DNA of 47,207 bases from Thermoplasmatota archaeon (GTDB taxonomy: Archaea; Thermoplasmatota; Thermoplasmata; Thermoplasmatales; Thermoplasmataceae): the NCBI GenBank assembly GCA_023379435.1, contig JAMCUH010000056.1, forward strand, positions 1-47,207. Direction: 5' to 3'. The notes under the pieces were generated by a model. The model worked only from the letters and a program-made list of their open reading frames with translations, ran no database searches and was not told where the DNA came from. The stretch's first letter is position 1, and the number at the start of each line of letters is the position of its first letter. Both the position numbers and the translations under genes were made by a program. This document shows, piece after piece, positions 16,273 to 24,525 of the stretch.

Positions 16273-16656
16273 ATGCCCGCTTTACTAAAGAAGAAAGACA
16301 ATCAGAAGTATTCCCAAAAACCAAGGGAACCAAGAAGATTCATTGATCTTTATAATGTTAAGATCAGCAGTGACATTTCATTAAGAAGCAGTGTGAAGGT
16401 TGCTGAGATATACAGATATGAGGACCTTCTGCCGATTTCTGATCTTGTTCTTGAGGGAAATATCGTAATTATGGATCTCAACAGAGTCAGCAACGACGAA
16501 GCCCTTATGAAAAGAATAACGGATGAGATTGTCGCCATAAGCAAGGATCATGGTGGTGATGCAGCTGCACTGAGCAGGGAAATGATCATAATAACTCCAA
16601 GGGGAGTAGCAGTGGACAGGAGAAAGATAAGGGGCGCTTATCTTTCCGCTGTTTGA
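16273..16656 (+). CDS. sepF: Archaeal SepF cell-division protein (DUF552)
   Basis: A 127-residue SepF homologue, the membrane anchor of FtsZ in many archaea. The N terminus (MPALLKKK) could form the short lipid-binding amphipathic segment, followed by a basic linker. The SepF core covers about 44-127: VKVAEIYRYEDLLPISDLVLEG, NIVIMDLNRVSND and the C-terminal ITPRGVAVDRRKIRGAYLS. Length fits archaeal SepF. It stands next to a GT2 gene upstream and ends 5 nt before the convergent end of the MFS gene. Identity rests on the core motif pattern, which is distinctive. Confidence 0.88.
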   Translation: MPALLKKKDNQKYSQKPREPRRFIDLYNVKISSDISLRSSVKVAEIYRYEDLLPISDLVLEGNIVIMDLNRVSNDEALMKRITDEIVAISKDHGGDAAALSREMIIITPRGVAVDRRKIRGAYLSAV

Positions 16657-16661
16657 TCCTG

Positions 16662-17936
16662 TCAATCTGTATTCCGCATAACTTTTATTATTAAGGCTGA
16701 TCCTGCAACAACAAGCAGGAGGGCAATGACAAAATCCACACCATAACCATAAATCTCCGCGATTACACCAGATGAAACTCCTCCAATTATCTGCCCCAAA
16801 CCGTTAAGGGAGTTGTAGTATCCAATGGCTTTTCCCTTGGTATGTTCCTCAGCAATCCTGGATATATATGAAACCTCACTTATGCCGATGAATCCCCACA
16901 GACCACCCATGACGCCGTAAAACGCAAGAGCAAAGTAAAGGAAATTCAGGTGAATGAACATTATGAAAGGTACAACAGACATTGCAGAGAAGAGACCTAC
17001 CCTTGTGGAAAGAGCACCGGCAAGTACTCTTTTGATCCCAAACTTCTGAACGACCCTGCCGGTGAATCTGTATGCTATGGTGCCAAAGAAGGAGTTCAGA
17101 AGGTACATCACAAAAACAGTGAATGATGTCCCGTGCAGCTTCTCTATTATATATACTGGGAATGGGACGAAATAGAGCTGAAATGCAGTCATGAGGAGGC
17201 AGGTGCAGAAAAGATATGCCCACATGTCTGTTTTCAGTTTTCCAGCTCCCTTTCCTATTCCCACGAAGTGTATGATCGTTGAGGGAAAGAACCTGATCCT
17301 CTCCACTATCCTCACAGAATGTATTCTTTCAAGGTTCTTCCTGCTCAGCACCTTTCCCGGCTCTGGAACAAAGAGAAATGTGAACAGCGCAGCTATTAGG
17401 TAGACGAAAGAGGCAAGCTCATACAGGAACACAAGAAATTTACCGCTGCTTCCCACGAACTCCAGGAGAATGGTGCCAACAAAAAGACCTATGAGTGTGC
17501 CAAGGGATGCAATGAGATTGAATCTGCTCATAACACCGGGCCATTTGCTTTTCTCCACGTTTTCCATTATAATTAATGTTGAAACCGGAACACTTGCCAT
17601 GGCAAGTATCTGGAAGGTTATCTGTATGAAGAGGTATACAGTGAGATTAACTGCAAGCGATATTGGTATAAGGGCTGCGAATGAACCAACGAAGCCAATC
17701 AGTATGAATATCTTTCTCTTTTTAATGGAGTCTGAAACATTTCCCCATGCTATTAGTGCCGGAATTGACGCAAGTGATACTATGGATGTGGTAATTCCAA
17801 CATAGAAGACGCTGAGTCCAAGATATACCACGACAAAGAGTGGAATAAGGGGGGAAATAATACCACCGGCCAGATTGGAAAATAAGTAACCGATAAACCA
17901 TCGGTTCTTTTCACCTTCAGTTACACCACCTTCCAA
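16662..17936 (-). CDS. MFS transporter
   Basis: A 424-residue major-facilitator permease with about 12 transmembrane helices. The loop 2-3 motif appears as GNVSDSIKKRKIFILIG, and the second half has FTGRVVQKFGIKRVLAG. Substrate is unknown; multidrug or metabolite efflux is common for this class. The start is TTG 17936 with GAGGGGA about 6 nt upstream; no in-frame ATG occurs nearby and an upstream ATG stops at once. A second MFS gene lies 336 nt upstream on the same strand; the two are only distantly alike in sequence. It ends 5 nt from convergent sepF. Confidence 0.8.
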   Translation of the reverse strand: MEGGVTEGEKNRWFIGYLFSNLAGGIISPLIPLFVVVYLGLSVFYVGITTSIVSLASIPALIAWGNVSDSIKKRKIFILIGFVGSFAALIPISLAVNLTVYLFIQITFQILAMASVPVSTLIIMENVEKSKWPGVMSRFNLIASLGTLIGLFVGTILLEFVGSSGKFLVFLYELASFVYLIAALFTFLFVPEPGKVLSRKNLERIHSVRIVERIRFFPSTIIHFVGIGKGAGKLKTDMWAYLFCTCLLMTAFQLYFVPFPVYIIEKLHGTSFTVFVMYLLNSFFGTIAYRFTGRVVQKFGIKRVLAGALSTRVGLFSAMSVVPFIMFIHLNFLYFALAFYGVMGGLWGFIGISEVSYISRIAEEHTKGKAIGYYNSLNGLGQIIGGVSSGVIAEIYGYGVDFVIALLLVVAGSALIIKVMRNTD

Positions 17937-18272
17937 TATATCCCCTCACCAAACCGGTTTCATGGGTACCGTCAGACAGCTAAAAAACTTGTGTAGAAAC
18001 AGATATCACTCATTGAGGCCCGACTTTGAAATATGAGCTGAACCTAATCTGCCCATGTCTTCAGAATGCATGGGCGGAATGCTTCCACTTATTTATTCTA
18101 ACATAACAAACGAAAAGGGTAACGTTATTTTGTATAACGCTGACAGATGGGATTTTCATCAGGTACGGGTAATGGCATCAGGTAAAGTAGACGCATAACG
18201 GTGAAGAAGATCTTCAGACGTGATAAAATACTGGTGATTCATGATTGTCTATTCATTACATATCATATGCAC
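17937..18272. other. 336-bp noncoding spacer with dyads
   Basis: No gene is supported between the two minus-strand MFS genes. GCCCATG (18051-18057) pairs with CATGGGC (18069-18075) across 11 nt, and CGTTAT (18123-18128) pairs with ATAACG (18134-18139) across 5 nt. Neither is followed by a T tract, so an ordinary terminator is unlikely. The promoter of the downstream MFS gene should lie here, but I see no convincing TATA box at the right distance. Confidence 0.4.
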
Positions 18273-19508
18273 TCAGGTTGTTTCTATTTTCTTTGATTTA
18301 TTGATTCCAAAGAAGATAAATATGAAGAATGCAAACAACATAAGGACAAGGAAAGTCACAGCAACCAGGAGAGTGGAGTGGGTCGATATTACGGATCCGA
18401 TTATTGATCCAGCTGCCACAGAACCAATGAGCTGCCCGCCATGCTGGAACATGTTAAATGTTGCAAAGTTCGCGCCATAATTTTCCTTTGAAGAATTGCG
18501 TGAAACCATTACAGGAAAAGCGATCTCGTAGATAGAATACCCAGTGAAGAATACAGCTCCTGTGAAAACAATGTCTGAAAACCCCATTATATTGTATGAG
18601 AGAATGAAAACGAGAGGGACACTTACCGTCATGATTATCAGACAAAAAATTGCAAGCATCTGTGAATGCCCCCTGTCAGCGTAACCGGAAAGTGCCACCG
18701 CTATTATTCCCCCGACCAGAACCGGATAGAAAATCATAAGAATATAATTTGACGAGGGTATGAAGTCCTGGTGATACAAAGGCAGAAAATAGAAGAAACT
18801 CATCATAAGCATGGATACAATGAGACCCGTTGTTCCCAGGATCAAGCTTTTACCGGTGATGCCAATCCCGGATCGCTGCAGTTTCATTCTTATTTCTTTC
18901 AAACGTGAGATCCCGATGATTACGGTCAAACCGAGAACGGCAGATATTAAAAAGATATATCTGGTTCCAATATAGACCGATATTGCCGGACCTATTACAA
19001 CACCAAGTAGAAATGAAAGACCCACAGGTATTCCGAGAATTGCCATGGCCTGGTTCCTCTTCTCATCTGGCACAGATGCCTGCACCATTGCAGTTCCAAC
19101 GGATGATATTGCTCCGGCCCCTGATATGAGCCTCCCCACCAACAGCATCGTTATGTCTGTGGTGAAAAAACATATAATGTTCCCTACAACGAAGAAAGAC
19201 ATACCTATTAAGAGCGTTCTCTTTCGTCCCAGATGATCTGAAAGGATTCCGAATGGGATCTGGAACACTGCCATGCTGAGACCGTATGCACCGAACGAAA
19301 GGCCAACAAGAAACCCTGAGGATGTGAACTGGAAACCGAATGTTGTGAAGACAGGAAGCAGCATGAATATTCCGAAAAGTCTGAGGCTCTCTGCGATGGA
19401 AATTGTCAGAACGGTGTTCCTTGAATCCCTTGAGAATCCCCTGAGCATGAAAGGGAAAATTCTCAGGTCAGATAAATTATTTGTCAATACCTGTAAAGGA
19501 AATTCCAT
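18273..19508 (-). CDS. MFS transporter
   Basis: A 411-residue major-facilitator permease with about 12 helices. The classic loop 2-3 motif GILSDHLGRKRTLLIG is well kept, with LVGRLISGAGAISSVGTAMV in TM4, typical of drug/H+ antiporters of the DHA1 type. Substrate is unknown. I keep ATG 19508 as start: a TATAT box on the minus strand lies about 26 nt upstream, giving a leaderless mRNA. ATG 19448 would give a more usual short N terminus and remains possible. The gene is divergent from the exosome superoperon. Confidence 0.82.
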   Translation of the reverse strand: MEFPLQVLTNNLSDLRIFPFMLRGFSRDSRNTVLTISIAESLRLFGIFMLLPVFTTFGFQFTSSGFLVGLSFGAYGLSMAVFQIPFGILSDHLGRKRTLLIGMSFFVVGNIICFFTTDITMLLVGRLISGAGAISSVGTAMVQASVPDEKRNQAMAILGIPVGLSFLLGVVIGPAISVYIGTRYIFLISAVLGLTVIIGISRLKEIRMKLQRSGIGITGKSLILGTTGLIVSMLMMSFFYFLPLYHQDFIPSSNYILMIFYPVLVGGIIAVALSGYADRGHSQMLAIFCLIIMTVSVPLVFILSYNIMGFSDIVFTGAVFFTGYSIYEIAFPVMVSRNSSKENYGANFATFNMFQHGGQLIGSVAAGSIIGSVISTHSTLLVAVTFLVLMLFAFFIFIFFGINKSKKIETT

Positions 19509-19529
19509 TATTTTTCTGCTTTTCAGAAC

Positions 19530-19537
19530 AATATATG
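19530..19537 (-). promoter_or_regulatory. TATA box for the DHA1-like MFS gene
   Basis: ACATATAT on the minus strand is about 26 nt upstream of ATG 19508 and supports that longer start. Confidence 0.45.
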
Positions 19538-19550
19538 TGAAGTTAGGGAA

Positions 19551-19560
19551 AGAATATATT
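19551..19560 (+). promoter_or_regulatory. TATA box for the exosome superoperon
   Basis: AGAATATATT lies about 39 nt before the rrp4 ATG. Transcription would begin near 19580, leaving a short leader with a GGTGA ribosome-binding site 4 nt before ATG 19595. Thus this operon is probably leadered, unlike many in the window. Confidence 0.5.
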
Positions 19561-19594
19561 AGAAGAGTTCGATGTCCCTAGGAATGGTGAACAA

Positions 19595-20281
19595 ATGAGA
19601 AAGGCAAGAAAGATAATGTTGCCGGGGGACCCTCTGCCTGAGGGATCTCTCAAACCCAGGTCAGGATATTACAAGACAGAAGAAGGATACAGGTCAAGCT
19701 ATTTTGGTGTCCTCCAGGAAGGAGAAGAGACCATGGACGTTGTTCCGTTCTCTGGACCATACATACCAAGGAGGGGTGACAAGATCATCGGGAAGGTCAT
19801 TGAGATAGAACCATCCATGTGGGTTCTTGATATAAACTCCCCATACACCACGCTTCTCCATGTCAATGATGTACCATGGAGAGCCAGCTCCGGAGATCTC
19901 AAGAGGGTTCTCAATGTTGGAGAATATGTGTACGCAAAGGTAATGTCTGTAAACGAGATCAAGGAAAGCTGGATAACACTTAAGGACGCGGGTCTCAGAA
20001 AACTGGAAGGTGGAGAGATTGTTTCTGTTCCAGCCTCAAAGGTTCCAAGGATCATAGGAAGAGAAGGATCCATGGTGAAGATGGTTAGGGATTCAACCTT
20101 CACAAAGATCATAGTGGGTCTGAATGGGCTTATATGGCTAGACGGAATTCCGGAAAACGTGATAGTTGCAATGGAAGCACTGAGAATAATAGAAGAAGAG
20201 GCTCATCTTGAGGGCCTCACAGACAGGATTTCAAAATATCTTGAAAGCAGGAAAGGTGATATAGTTGGGAACAGCCAGTGA
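19595..20281 (+). CDS. rrp4: Exosome RNA-binding subunit Rrp4
   Basis: A 228-residue cap subunit of the archaeal RNA exosome. An N-terminal domain begins MLPGDPLPEG; the S1 domain (about 55-130) contains GDKIIGKVIEIEPSMWVLDIN; the KH domain (about 140-215) has VPRIIGREGSMVKMVRDST with the GxxG loop. It binds RNA and feeds it to the Rrp41-Rrp42 ring. First gene of a ten-gene operon; its last codons overlap the rrp41 start by 17 nt. In many archaea psmA and the SBDS homologue precede it; here a divergent MFS gene does. Length and domains are normal. Confidence 0.96.
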   Translation: MRKARKIMLPGDPLPEGSLKPRSGYYKTEEGYRSSYFGVLQEGEETMDVVPFSGPYIPRRGDKIIGKVIEIEPSMWVLDINSPYTTLLHVNDVPWRASSGDLKRVLNVGEYVYAKVMSVNEIKESWITLKDAGLRKLEGGEIVSVPASKVPRIIGREGSMVKMVRDSTFTKIIVGLNGLIWLDGIPENVIVAMEALRIIEEEAHLEGLTDRISKYLESRKGDIVGNSQ

Positions 20282-21005
20282 TATTAAGCTTATTGGGGAT
20301 GATGGTCTCAGATTGGATGGAAGAGGACTTGATGAGCTGAGACCCATAAAGATGGAGATAAATGTTCTGAACAGGGCAGACGGTTCATCCTACATAGAAT
20401 GGGGAGGCAACAAGATAATGGTTGCCGTATATGGTCCCAGGGAAGCATATCCAAAGCACAACCAGGATATTAACAAAGCATTCGTGAGAGCGCGTTACAA
20501 CATGGCCGCATTCTCCGTGGATGAGAGAAAAAGACCCGGCCCGGACAGACGTTCACAGGAGATATCGAAGGTTCTATCGGAAGCGCTGGAATCCGCCATC
20601 ATGACTGAATTGTTTCCAAGGACGCAGATCGATGTTTTCATAGAGGTTCTTCAGGCGGACGCGGGCACAAGGATTGCAGGTCTCACTGCGTCATCAATAG
20701 CAGTTGCTGCAGCTGGAATCCCCATGAGGGATCTTGTTGTGGGGTGCACAGCAGGAAAGGCTGGCGGAAAGGTTGTTCTTGATCTGTCCAAGGATGAGGA
20801 TAACTTTGGAGAGGCTGATCTTCCCATTGCTGTTCTTGCAAGATCAAAGAAGATCGTTCTCATGCAGATGGATGGCGACATGACCCTGGAGGAAATAGAT
20901 CAGGCTCACTCCATGATATTCAGTGCAACGGACAGGATATACCAGATACAGAGAGAGGCTTTGGAATCCAAGTATACTGTTGACGCTTCGCAGTGGGGTG
21001 AGTGA
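20265..21005 (+). CDS. rrp41: Exosome catalytic subunit Rrp41
   Basis: A 246-residue RNase PH-like phosphorolytic 3'-5' exonuclease, the catalytic ring subunit. Recognisable parts are LRLDGRGLDELRPI, the basic phosphate/RNA region RKRPGPDRRSQEISK, FIEVLQADAGTRIAGLTA and EADLPIAVLARSKK with the catalytic Asp region. The start is TTG 20265, preceded by AGGTGAT at SD spacing, inside the end of rrp4. The stop is immediately followed by the rrp42 ATG. Degrades and tails RNA as a heterohexamer with Rrp42 under the Rrp4 cap. No key residue appears lost. Confidence 0.96.
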   Translation: MGTASDIKLIGDDGLRLDGRGLDELRPIKMEINVLNRADGSSYIEWGGNKIMVAVYGPREAYPKHNQDINKAFVRARYNMAAFSVDERKRPGPDRRSQEISKVLSEALESAIMTELFPRTQIDVFIEVLQADAGTRIAGLTASSIAVAAAGIPMRDLVVGCTAGKAGGKVVLDLSKDEDNFGEADLPIAVLARSKKIVLMQMDGDMTLEEIDQAHSMIFSATDRIYQIQREALESKYTVDASQWGE

Positions 21006-21791
21006 ATGCCAAGGGATGAGGTCGGAATACTCTCGGAAATCAAGAAGAATTACATCATCAGGAAACTTGAAGAAGGAAAGAGAGGCGACGGCAGATCGGT
21101 TGATTCGTTCAGGGAGCCCATAATTCAGACAAACTATGTTCCACGGGCAGCCGGATCTGCCATGGTTTCACTAGGAAAGACAAGGGTTCTTGCCGGGATT
21201 AAGATTGAACTGGGAGAACCGTTTCCGGATACTCCCAACCAGGGGGTTCTCACAACAAACGTGGAGATGCTTCCAATGGCTTTTCCAACGTTCGAGGCGG
21301 GTCCACCAAGCGAGATAAGCATTGAGCTTGCACGGGTTGTTGACAGGGGTATCAGGGAGGGAAAGACAATGGACCTCCAGAAGCTTGTCGTGGAACCGGG
21401 CAAGAAGGTATGGATCGTTTTCATTGATATTGATGTACTTGATTATGATGGAAACCTGATAGATGCATGCACCCTTGCCGCTGTTTCAGCTTTGAGAACA
21501 TCAGTTGTCCCAGGATCAACTGCAGAATTGAAGGACTTCGCTCTTCCTGTTGATAATATCCCGGTATCCGTGACCATGGTGAAGATCGGTGACAAGATGG
21601 TCGTTGACCCCAACCTTGAGGAGGAGCAGATATCATCCGGCAGGATCACTGTAACAACGACACAGGATGGCCATGTGAGGGCCATGCAGAAGGGAAACAT
21701 AGGCTACTTCACATGGGACGAGATCAGTAGCGCCATAACGACATCCCAGAGATTGGGAAAAGAGATAAGGGAGAAATACCTTAAGGTCTGA
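21006..21791 (+). CDS. rrp42: Exosome subunit Rrp42
   Basis: A 261-residue RNase PH-like ring subunit that structures the active site for Rrp41 but is itself non-catalytic. Typical stretches are [14 protein letters not shown] near the N terminus, [60 protein letters not shown] and [12 protein letters not shown]. The ATG abuts the stop of rrp41, so the pair is translationally coupled. Two nucleotides separate its stop from rpl37ae. Length is as expected for archaeal Rrp42. Confidence 0.96.
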   Translation: MPRDEVGILSEIKKNYIIRKLEEGKRGDGRSVDSFREPIIQTNYVPRAAGSAMVSLGKTRVLAGIKIELGEPFPDTPNQGVLTTNVEMLPMAFPTFEAGPPSEISIELARVVDRGIREGKTMDLQKLVVEPGKKVWIVFIDIDVLDYDGNLIDACTLAAVSALRTSVVPGSTAELKDFALPVDNIPVSVTMVKIGDKMVVDPNLEEEQISSGRITVTTTQDGHVRAMQKGNIGYFTWDEISSAITTSQRLGKEIREKYLKV

Positions 21792-21793
21792 CT

Positions 21794-22051
21794 ATGTCAA
21801 GAAGAACTGTTAAGGTTGGAGCTTCCGGAAGATTCGGTCCCAGATACGGTGTGAAGCTTAGGAAAGCCTGGAACGAAATATCAAGGCAGAAGACCAGCTT
21901 CTACGTGTGTCAGGTCTGCCATCAGAGAAAGGTAAGGAGGATATCCTCCGGCATTTGGGAATGCAGGCACTGCCACAACAAGTTTGCTGGAGGAAGTTAC
22001 ACGCCGGAATACACCGGTACGGTACTGGAGGGTGCGAGAGATGGCGTATAG
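21794..22051 (+). CDS. rpl37ae: Ribosomal protein eL43 (L37Ae)
   Basis: An 85-residue zinc-ribbon protein of the large ribosomal subunit. The basic N terminus [23 protein letters not shown] is followed by the zinc site [22 protein letters not shown] (CxxC...CxxC) and GGSYTPE. Length and sequence pattern are diagnostic. It lies 2 nt after rrp42 and overlaps rpoP by 11 nt. Confidence 0.96.
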   Translation: MSRRTVKVGASGRFGPRYGVKLRKAWNEISRQKTSFYVCQVCHQRKVRRISSGIWECRHCHNKFAGGSYTPEYTGTVLEGARDGV

Positions 22052-22175
22052 ATGCATAAGGTGCAAGAGACCTCTTGAGAAATCTGTGGGGACCGCAGAG
22101 GTTGAGTGCGAGTGCGGTTCCAGGGTCTTCGTCAAGGAAAGACCAAATATTGAAAAGGAAATAATTTCCAACTGA
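22041..22175 (+). CDS. rpoP: RNA polymerase subunit P (Rpo12)
   Basis: A 44-residue protein matching the small zinc-binding RNA polymerase subunit Rpo12/RpoP, which helps assemble the Rpo3-Rpo10-Rpo11 platform. It begins [11 protein letters not shown] (C5, C8) and has a second knuckle at [10 protein letters not shown] (C23, C25), ending in a basic KERPNIEKE tail. Homologues normally have CPxCG with two residues between cysteines; here only one residue lies between them. Position between eL43 and pus10 fits the usual archaeal order and supports the call. ATG 22041 is chosen; the frame opens further upstream only inside rpl37ae. GAG-rich sequence precedes it. Confidence 0.85.
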   Translation: MAYRCIRCKRPLEKSVGTAEVECECGSRVFVKERPNIEKEIISN

Positions 22176-22179
22176 AAAT

Positions 22180-23319
22180 ATGGAAGATGTTTCAGGCTGG
22201 AATCCTCGCAACCTTTGTGATCACTGCCTCGGGAGGATATTCGCCAGAGTTTCCACAGGTCTGACAAACCAGCAGAGGGGCCAGATTGCAAGGGCAGTAT
22301 TATCCAGTTTTTCTGAAGGCGGAAGAGCAGACGGAAAATGCATACTATGCAGGGATCTTTTTGATGATATGGAAAGATATGCTGAAGCATGTTTCCAGAG
22401 GATGAATGGATACCAGTTCTCAACCTTCCTTGTGGGTTCAACCGTCCATTCGAATATTCTGGAGAATGAGAAGGTTCTCCAGGAGAGATATGGTGACCGC
22501 GGAGAGAGCTTAAAGAAAGAGTTTGACAGGGAACTGGGTAAAATTCTATCTTCCATGACCGGAAAGGAATTCAGCAATGATCCTGATCTGTATATTCATG
22601 TCGATCTGAGATATGACTCCATCTCCATAAAGGCAAGAAGCATATACATCTACGGCACATACCGGAAGCTGGTGAGGGGTATTCCTCAGACAAGGTGGAT
22701 CCATGGGTCTGGAGAAACTGTGGAATCCATAATAGGTGAGCCATTGAAGGTAATCAGCGATTCCATAGATTACAGATTGCACGGTGCAGGAAGGGAAGAC
22801 GTTGATGTGAGAATGCTTGGCAACGGCAGGGAGTTCGTTATTGAAGGTGTGGAACCAAAGGTTAGGAATTTTGATCTCTCCACATTGAGAAGGGAAATCA
22901 ACGAATCGGGAAAAGTTTTTGTCACGAATCTTTCATTCACAGGAAAGGATACCGTGGAGAGAATAAAGAAGGAAAGATACAGCAAGATTTATGATATAAC
23001 TGCAGAGGGTTCAGTCAGGATCGATTCTGAAAAGATCAGATCCATTCTTTCTGCAATGGATAAAAAAGTTATTTATCAGAGAACTCCATTAAGGGTGTCC
23101 AGAACGAGATCTGATCTCGTCAGGGAGAGAATGGTCTCATCACCTGAAATCCTTTGGGTTAGAGGGCAACGGTTCAGGTTCAGGATAACGGCCGAAGCAG
23201 GTCTTTATCTGAAGGAGTTCGTATCAGGCGACAATGGCAGAACAGAGCCGAGCGTATCCTCCCTGTACGGCGACAGGTTTCATGTGATCAGAATGGACGT
23301 GGCAAGAATACTGAGGTGA
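22180..23319 (+). CDS. pus10: tRNA pseudouridine synthase Pus10
   Basis: A 379-residue archaeal Pus10, which makes pseudouridine 54 (and 55) in the tRNA T loop. The N-terminal zinc/THUMP-containing part has LCDHCLGRIFARVS and CILCRDLF (two CxxC). The catalytic domain has GREDVDVRMLGNGREFVIEG with the catalytic Asp, then PKVRNFDLSTLRREINESGKV. The C-terminal part has YQRTPLRVSRTRSDLVRER and GLYLKEFVSGDNGRTEPSVS. Length fits archaeal Pus10. It is 4 nt after rpoP and 6 nt before rpl21e in the superoperon. No defect seen. Confidence 0.94.
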   Translation: MEDVSGWNPRNLCDHCLGRIFARVSTGLTNQQRGQIARAVLSSFSEGGRADGKCILCRDLFDDMERYAEACFQRMNGYQFSTFLVGSTVHSNILENEKVLQERYGDRGESLKKEFDRELGKILSSMTGKEFSNDPDLYIHVDLRYDSISIKARSIYIYGTYRKLVRGIPQTRWIHGSGETVESIIGEPLKVISDSIDYRLHGAGREDVDVRMLGNGREFVIEGVEPKVRNFDLSTLRREINESGKVFVTNLSFTGKDTVERIKKERYSKIYDITAEGSVRIDSEKIRSILSAMDKKVIYQRTPLRVSRTRSDLVRERMVSSPEILWVRGQRFRFRITAEAGLYLKEFVSGDNGRTEPSVSSLYGDRFHVIRMDVARILR

Positions 23320-23325
23320 GAAAGA

Positions 23326-23631
23326 ATGGCAAAGATGTCCCATGGACCCAGATCGGGTTCCAGGATGAAGATGAGGAAGAGAGTTAAGGACCGTGGTTTT
23401 CCAAAAGTTAACGATATGGTGAAGGAGTTTGAAATAGGTGATTATGCGGCCATTGATATAAATCCCTCAGTGCATGATGGAATGCCTTTCCACAACTTCC
23501 AGGGGTATACAGGTATCGTGGAAAGAAGGCAGGGAAGCTGCTACGTGATAGCCATCAAGGTGGGATCAGTTAATAAAAAGATCATTGCATCTCCAGTACA
23601 CCTTAAGAAGATTTCAATAGCAAGTAATTAA
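23326..23631 (+). CDS. rpl21e: Ribosomal protein eL21 (L21e)
   Basis: A 101-residue large-subunit ribosomal protein. The N terminus [21 protein letters not shown] and the SH3-like core [31 protein letters not shown] and [14 protein letters not shown] are diagnostic. It follows pus10 with GTGAGAAAG just upstream of the ATG and precedes rpoF, the usual archaeal order. Confidence 0.97.
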   Translation: MAKMSHGPRSGSRMKMRKRVKDRGFPKVNDMVKEFEIGDYAAIDINPSVHDGMPFHNFQGYTGIVERRQGSCYVIAIKVGSVNKKIIASPVHLKKISIASN

Positions 23632-23650
23632 TTAACTATATTGATTTTAA

Positions 23651-23962
23651 ATGAACAAGAAGCCTATAACCATTGCCGAGTCGCTGGAAATCCTGTCCGG
23701 ACAGGAACTTCCCACGGAAAGGCAGAAGGAAACCCTGGTATACATAGAGAAGTTCCACTCCATCAATGCCAAGGATGCAAAGAAGGCTTTAAAGGAAATT
23801 TCAAAGATTGCAGATGTGCCGGAAGAGATGGTTGTAAAGATCGTTGACATTCTCCCGAGAACGAAGGAGGAACTCATTTCCATTGCGGGTACATATAACG
23901 CCAGCATAAGTGAGGATCAATTAACGCAGATACTTGATTACATAGCCGGGCTCGTGGACTGA
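23651..23962 (+). CDS. rpoF: RNA polymerase subunit F (Rpo4)
   Basis: A 103-residue Rpo4 (RpoF/Rpb4-like) protein that forms the polymerase stalk with Rpo7. It has the expected all-helical pattern: N-terminal PITIAESLEIL, QKETLVYIEKFHSINAKDAKK, and the HRDC-like C terminus VVKIVDILPRTKEELISI with DQLTQILDYI. Downstream of rpl21e and upstream of DUF655, a conserved archaeal order that supports the assignment. Confidence 0.93.
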   Translation: MNKKPITIAESLEILSGQELPTERQKETLVYIEKFHSINAKDAKKALKEISKIADVPEEMVVKIVDILPRTKEELISIAGTYNASISEDQLTQILDYIAGLVD

Positions 23963-23976
23963 GGGGTCGATGAGCC

Positions 23977-24525
23977 ATGGAGGAGTACGCAATAGTTCTT
24001 GATTACCTTCCACAGGGGAGGCCGGACGACAAGAGTTATCACAAAACCCCCCTACTGATCGCCATTGGTGACGAGGAATTCAAACTGCTGGAACTGATTC
24101 CCAAGCAGAATGCGGTTATAACCATAGGTGAACGACTTTACATAGGAAAGAACATGGAAATGCGTTCCAAGATTATATCCGTGAAGAGGAGAATATCCTA
24201 TAAGGACCTTACCAACACTGCAATGTCCGAACTCCCTTACGTGCTGGAAAACATAGTGAACGGCAGGGAGAACTTTTACGTTGATTTCTTCAACAGGGCT
24301 GAGTCCATAAATACAAGGATGCACTCTCTTGAGCTTCTTCCCGGCCTCGGCAACAAGACCATGTGGAATATAATAGAGGAAAGGAAGAAAAGGAAGTTTG
24401 AGTCATTCAAAGATCTCACCGACAGGATAAAGACTCTCCATAATCCGCAGAAAATGATCGCCCAGAGGATCATTCAGGAGCTTCAGGAAAGGCATGAAAA
24501 GTACAAACTTTTCGTCGCCAAGTAG
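23977..24525 (+). CDS. DUF655 putative nucleic-acid-binding protein
   Basis: A 182-residue DUF655 protein, an archaeal family with an OB-like N-terminal part (MEEYAIVLDYLPQGRP and ITIGERLYIGKN) and a C-terminal helix-hairpin-helix region (LELLPGLGNKTMWNIIEERK, about 112-131). RNA binding is suggested by the fold and by the constant neighbours rpl21e-rpoF upstream and ksgA downstream. Molecular role is unknown. The ATG is preceded by GAGGGG, and its end overlaps ksgA by 32 nt. Confidence 0.88.
   Translation: MEEYAIVLDYLPQGRPDDKSYHKTPLLIAIGDEEFKLLELIPKQNAVITIGERLYIGKNMEMRSKIISVKRRISYKDLTNTAMSELPYVLENIVNGRENFYVDFFNRAESINTRMHSLELLPGLGNKTMWNIIEERKKRKFESFKDLTDRIKTLHNPQKMIAQRIIQELQERHEKYKLFVAK

Noticed and set aside
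18051-18075. Intrinsic terminator for the upstream MFS gene
   Set aside because: The hairpin has no T tract, and it is about 200 nt beyond the stop codon.
21881-22441. 186-residue minus-strand frame under rpl37ae, rpoP and pus10
   Set aside because: It is the antisense shadow of three well-supported genes.
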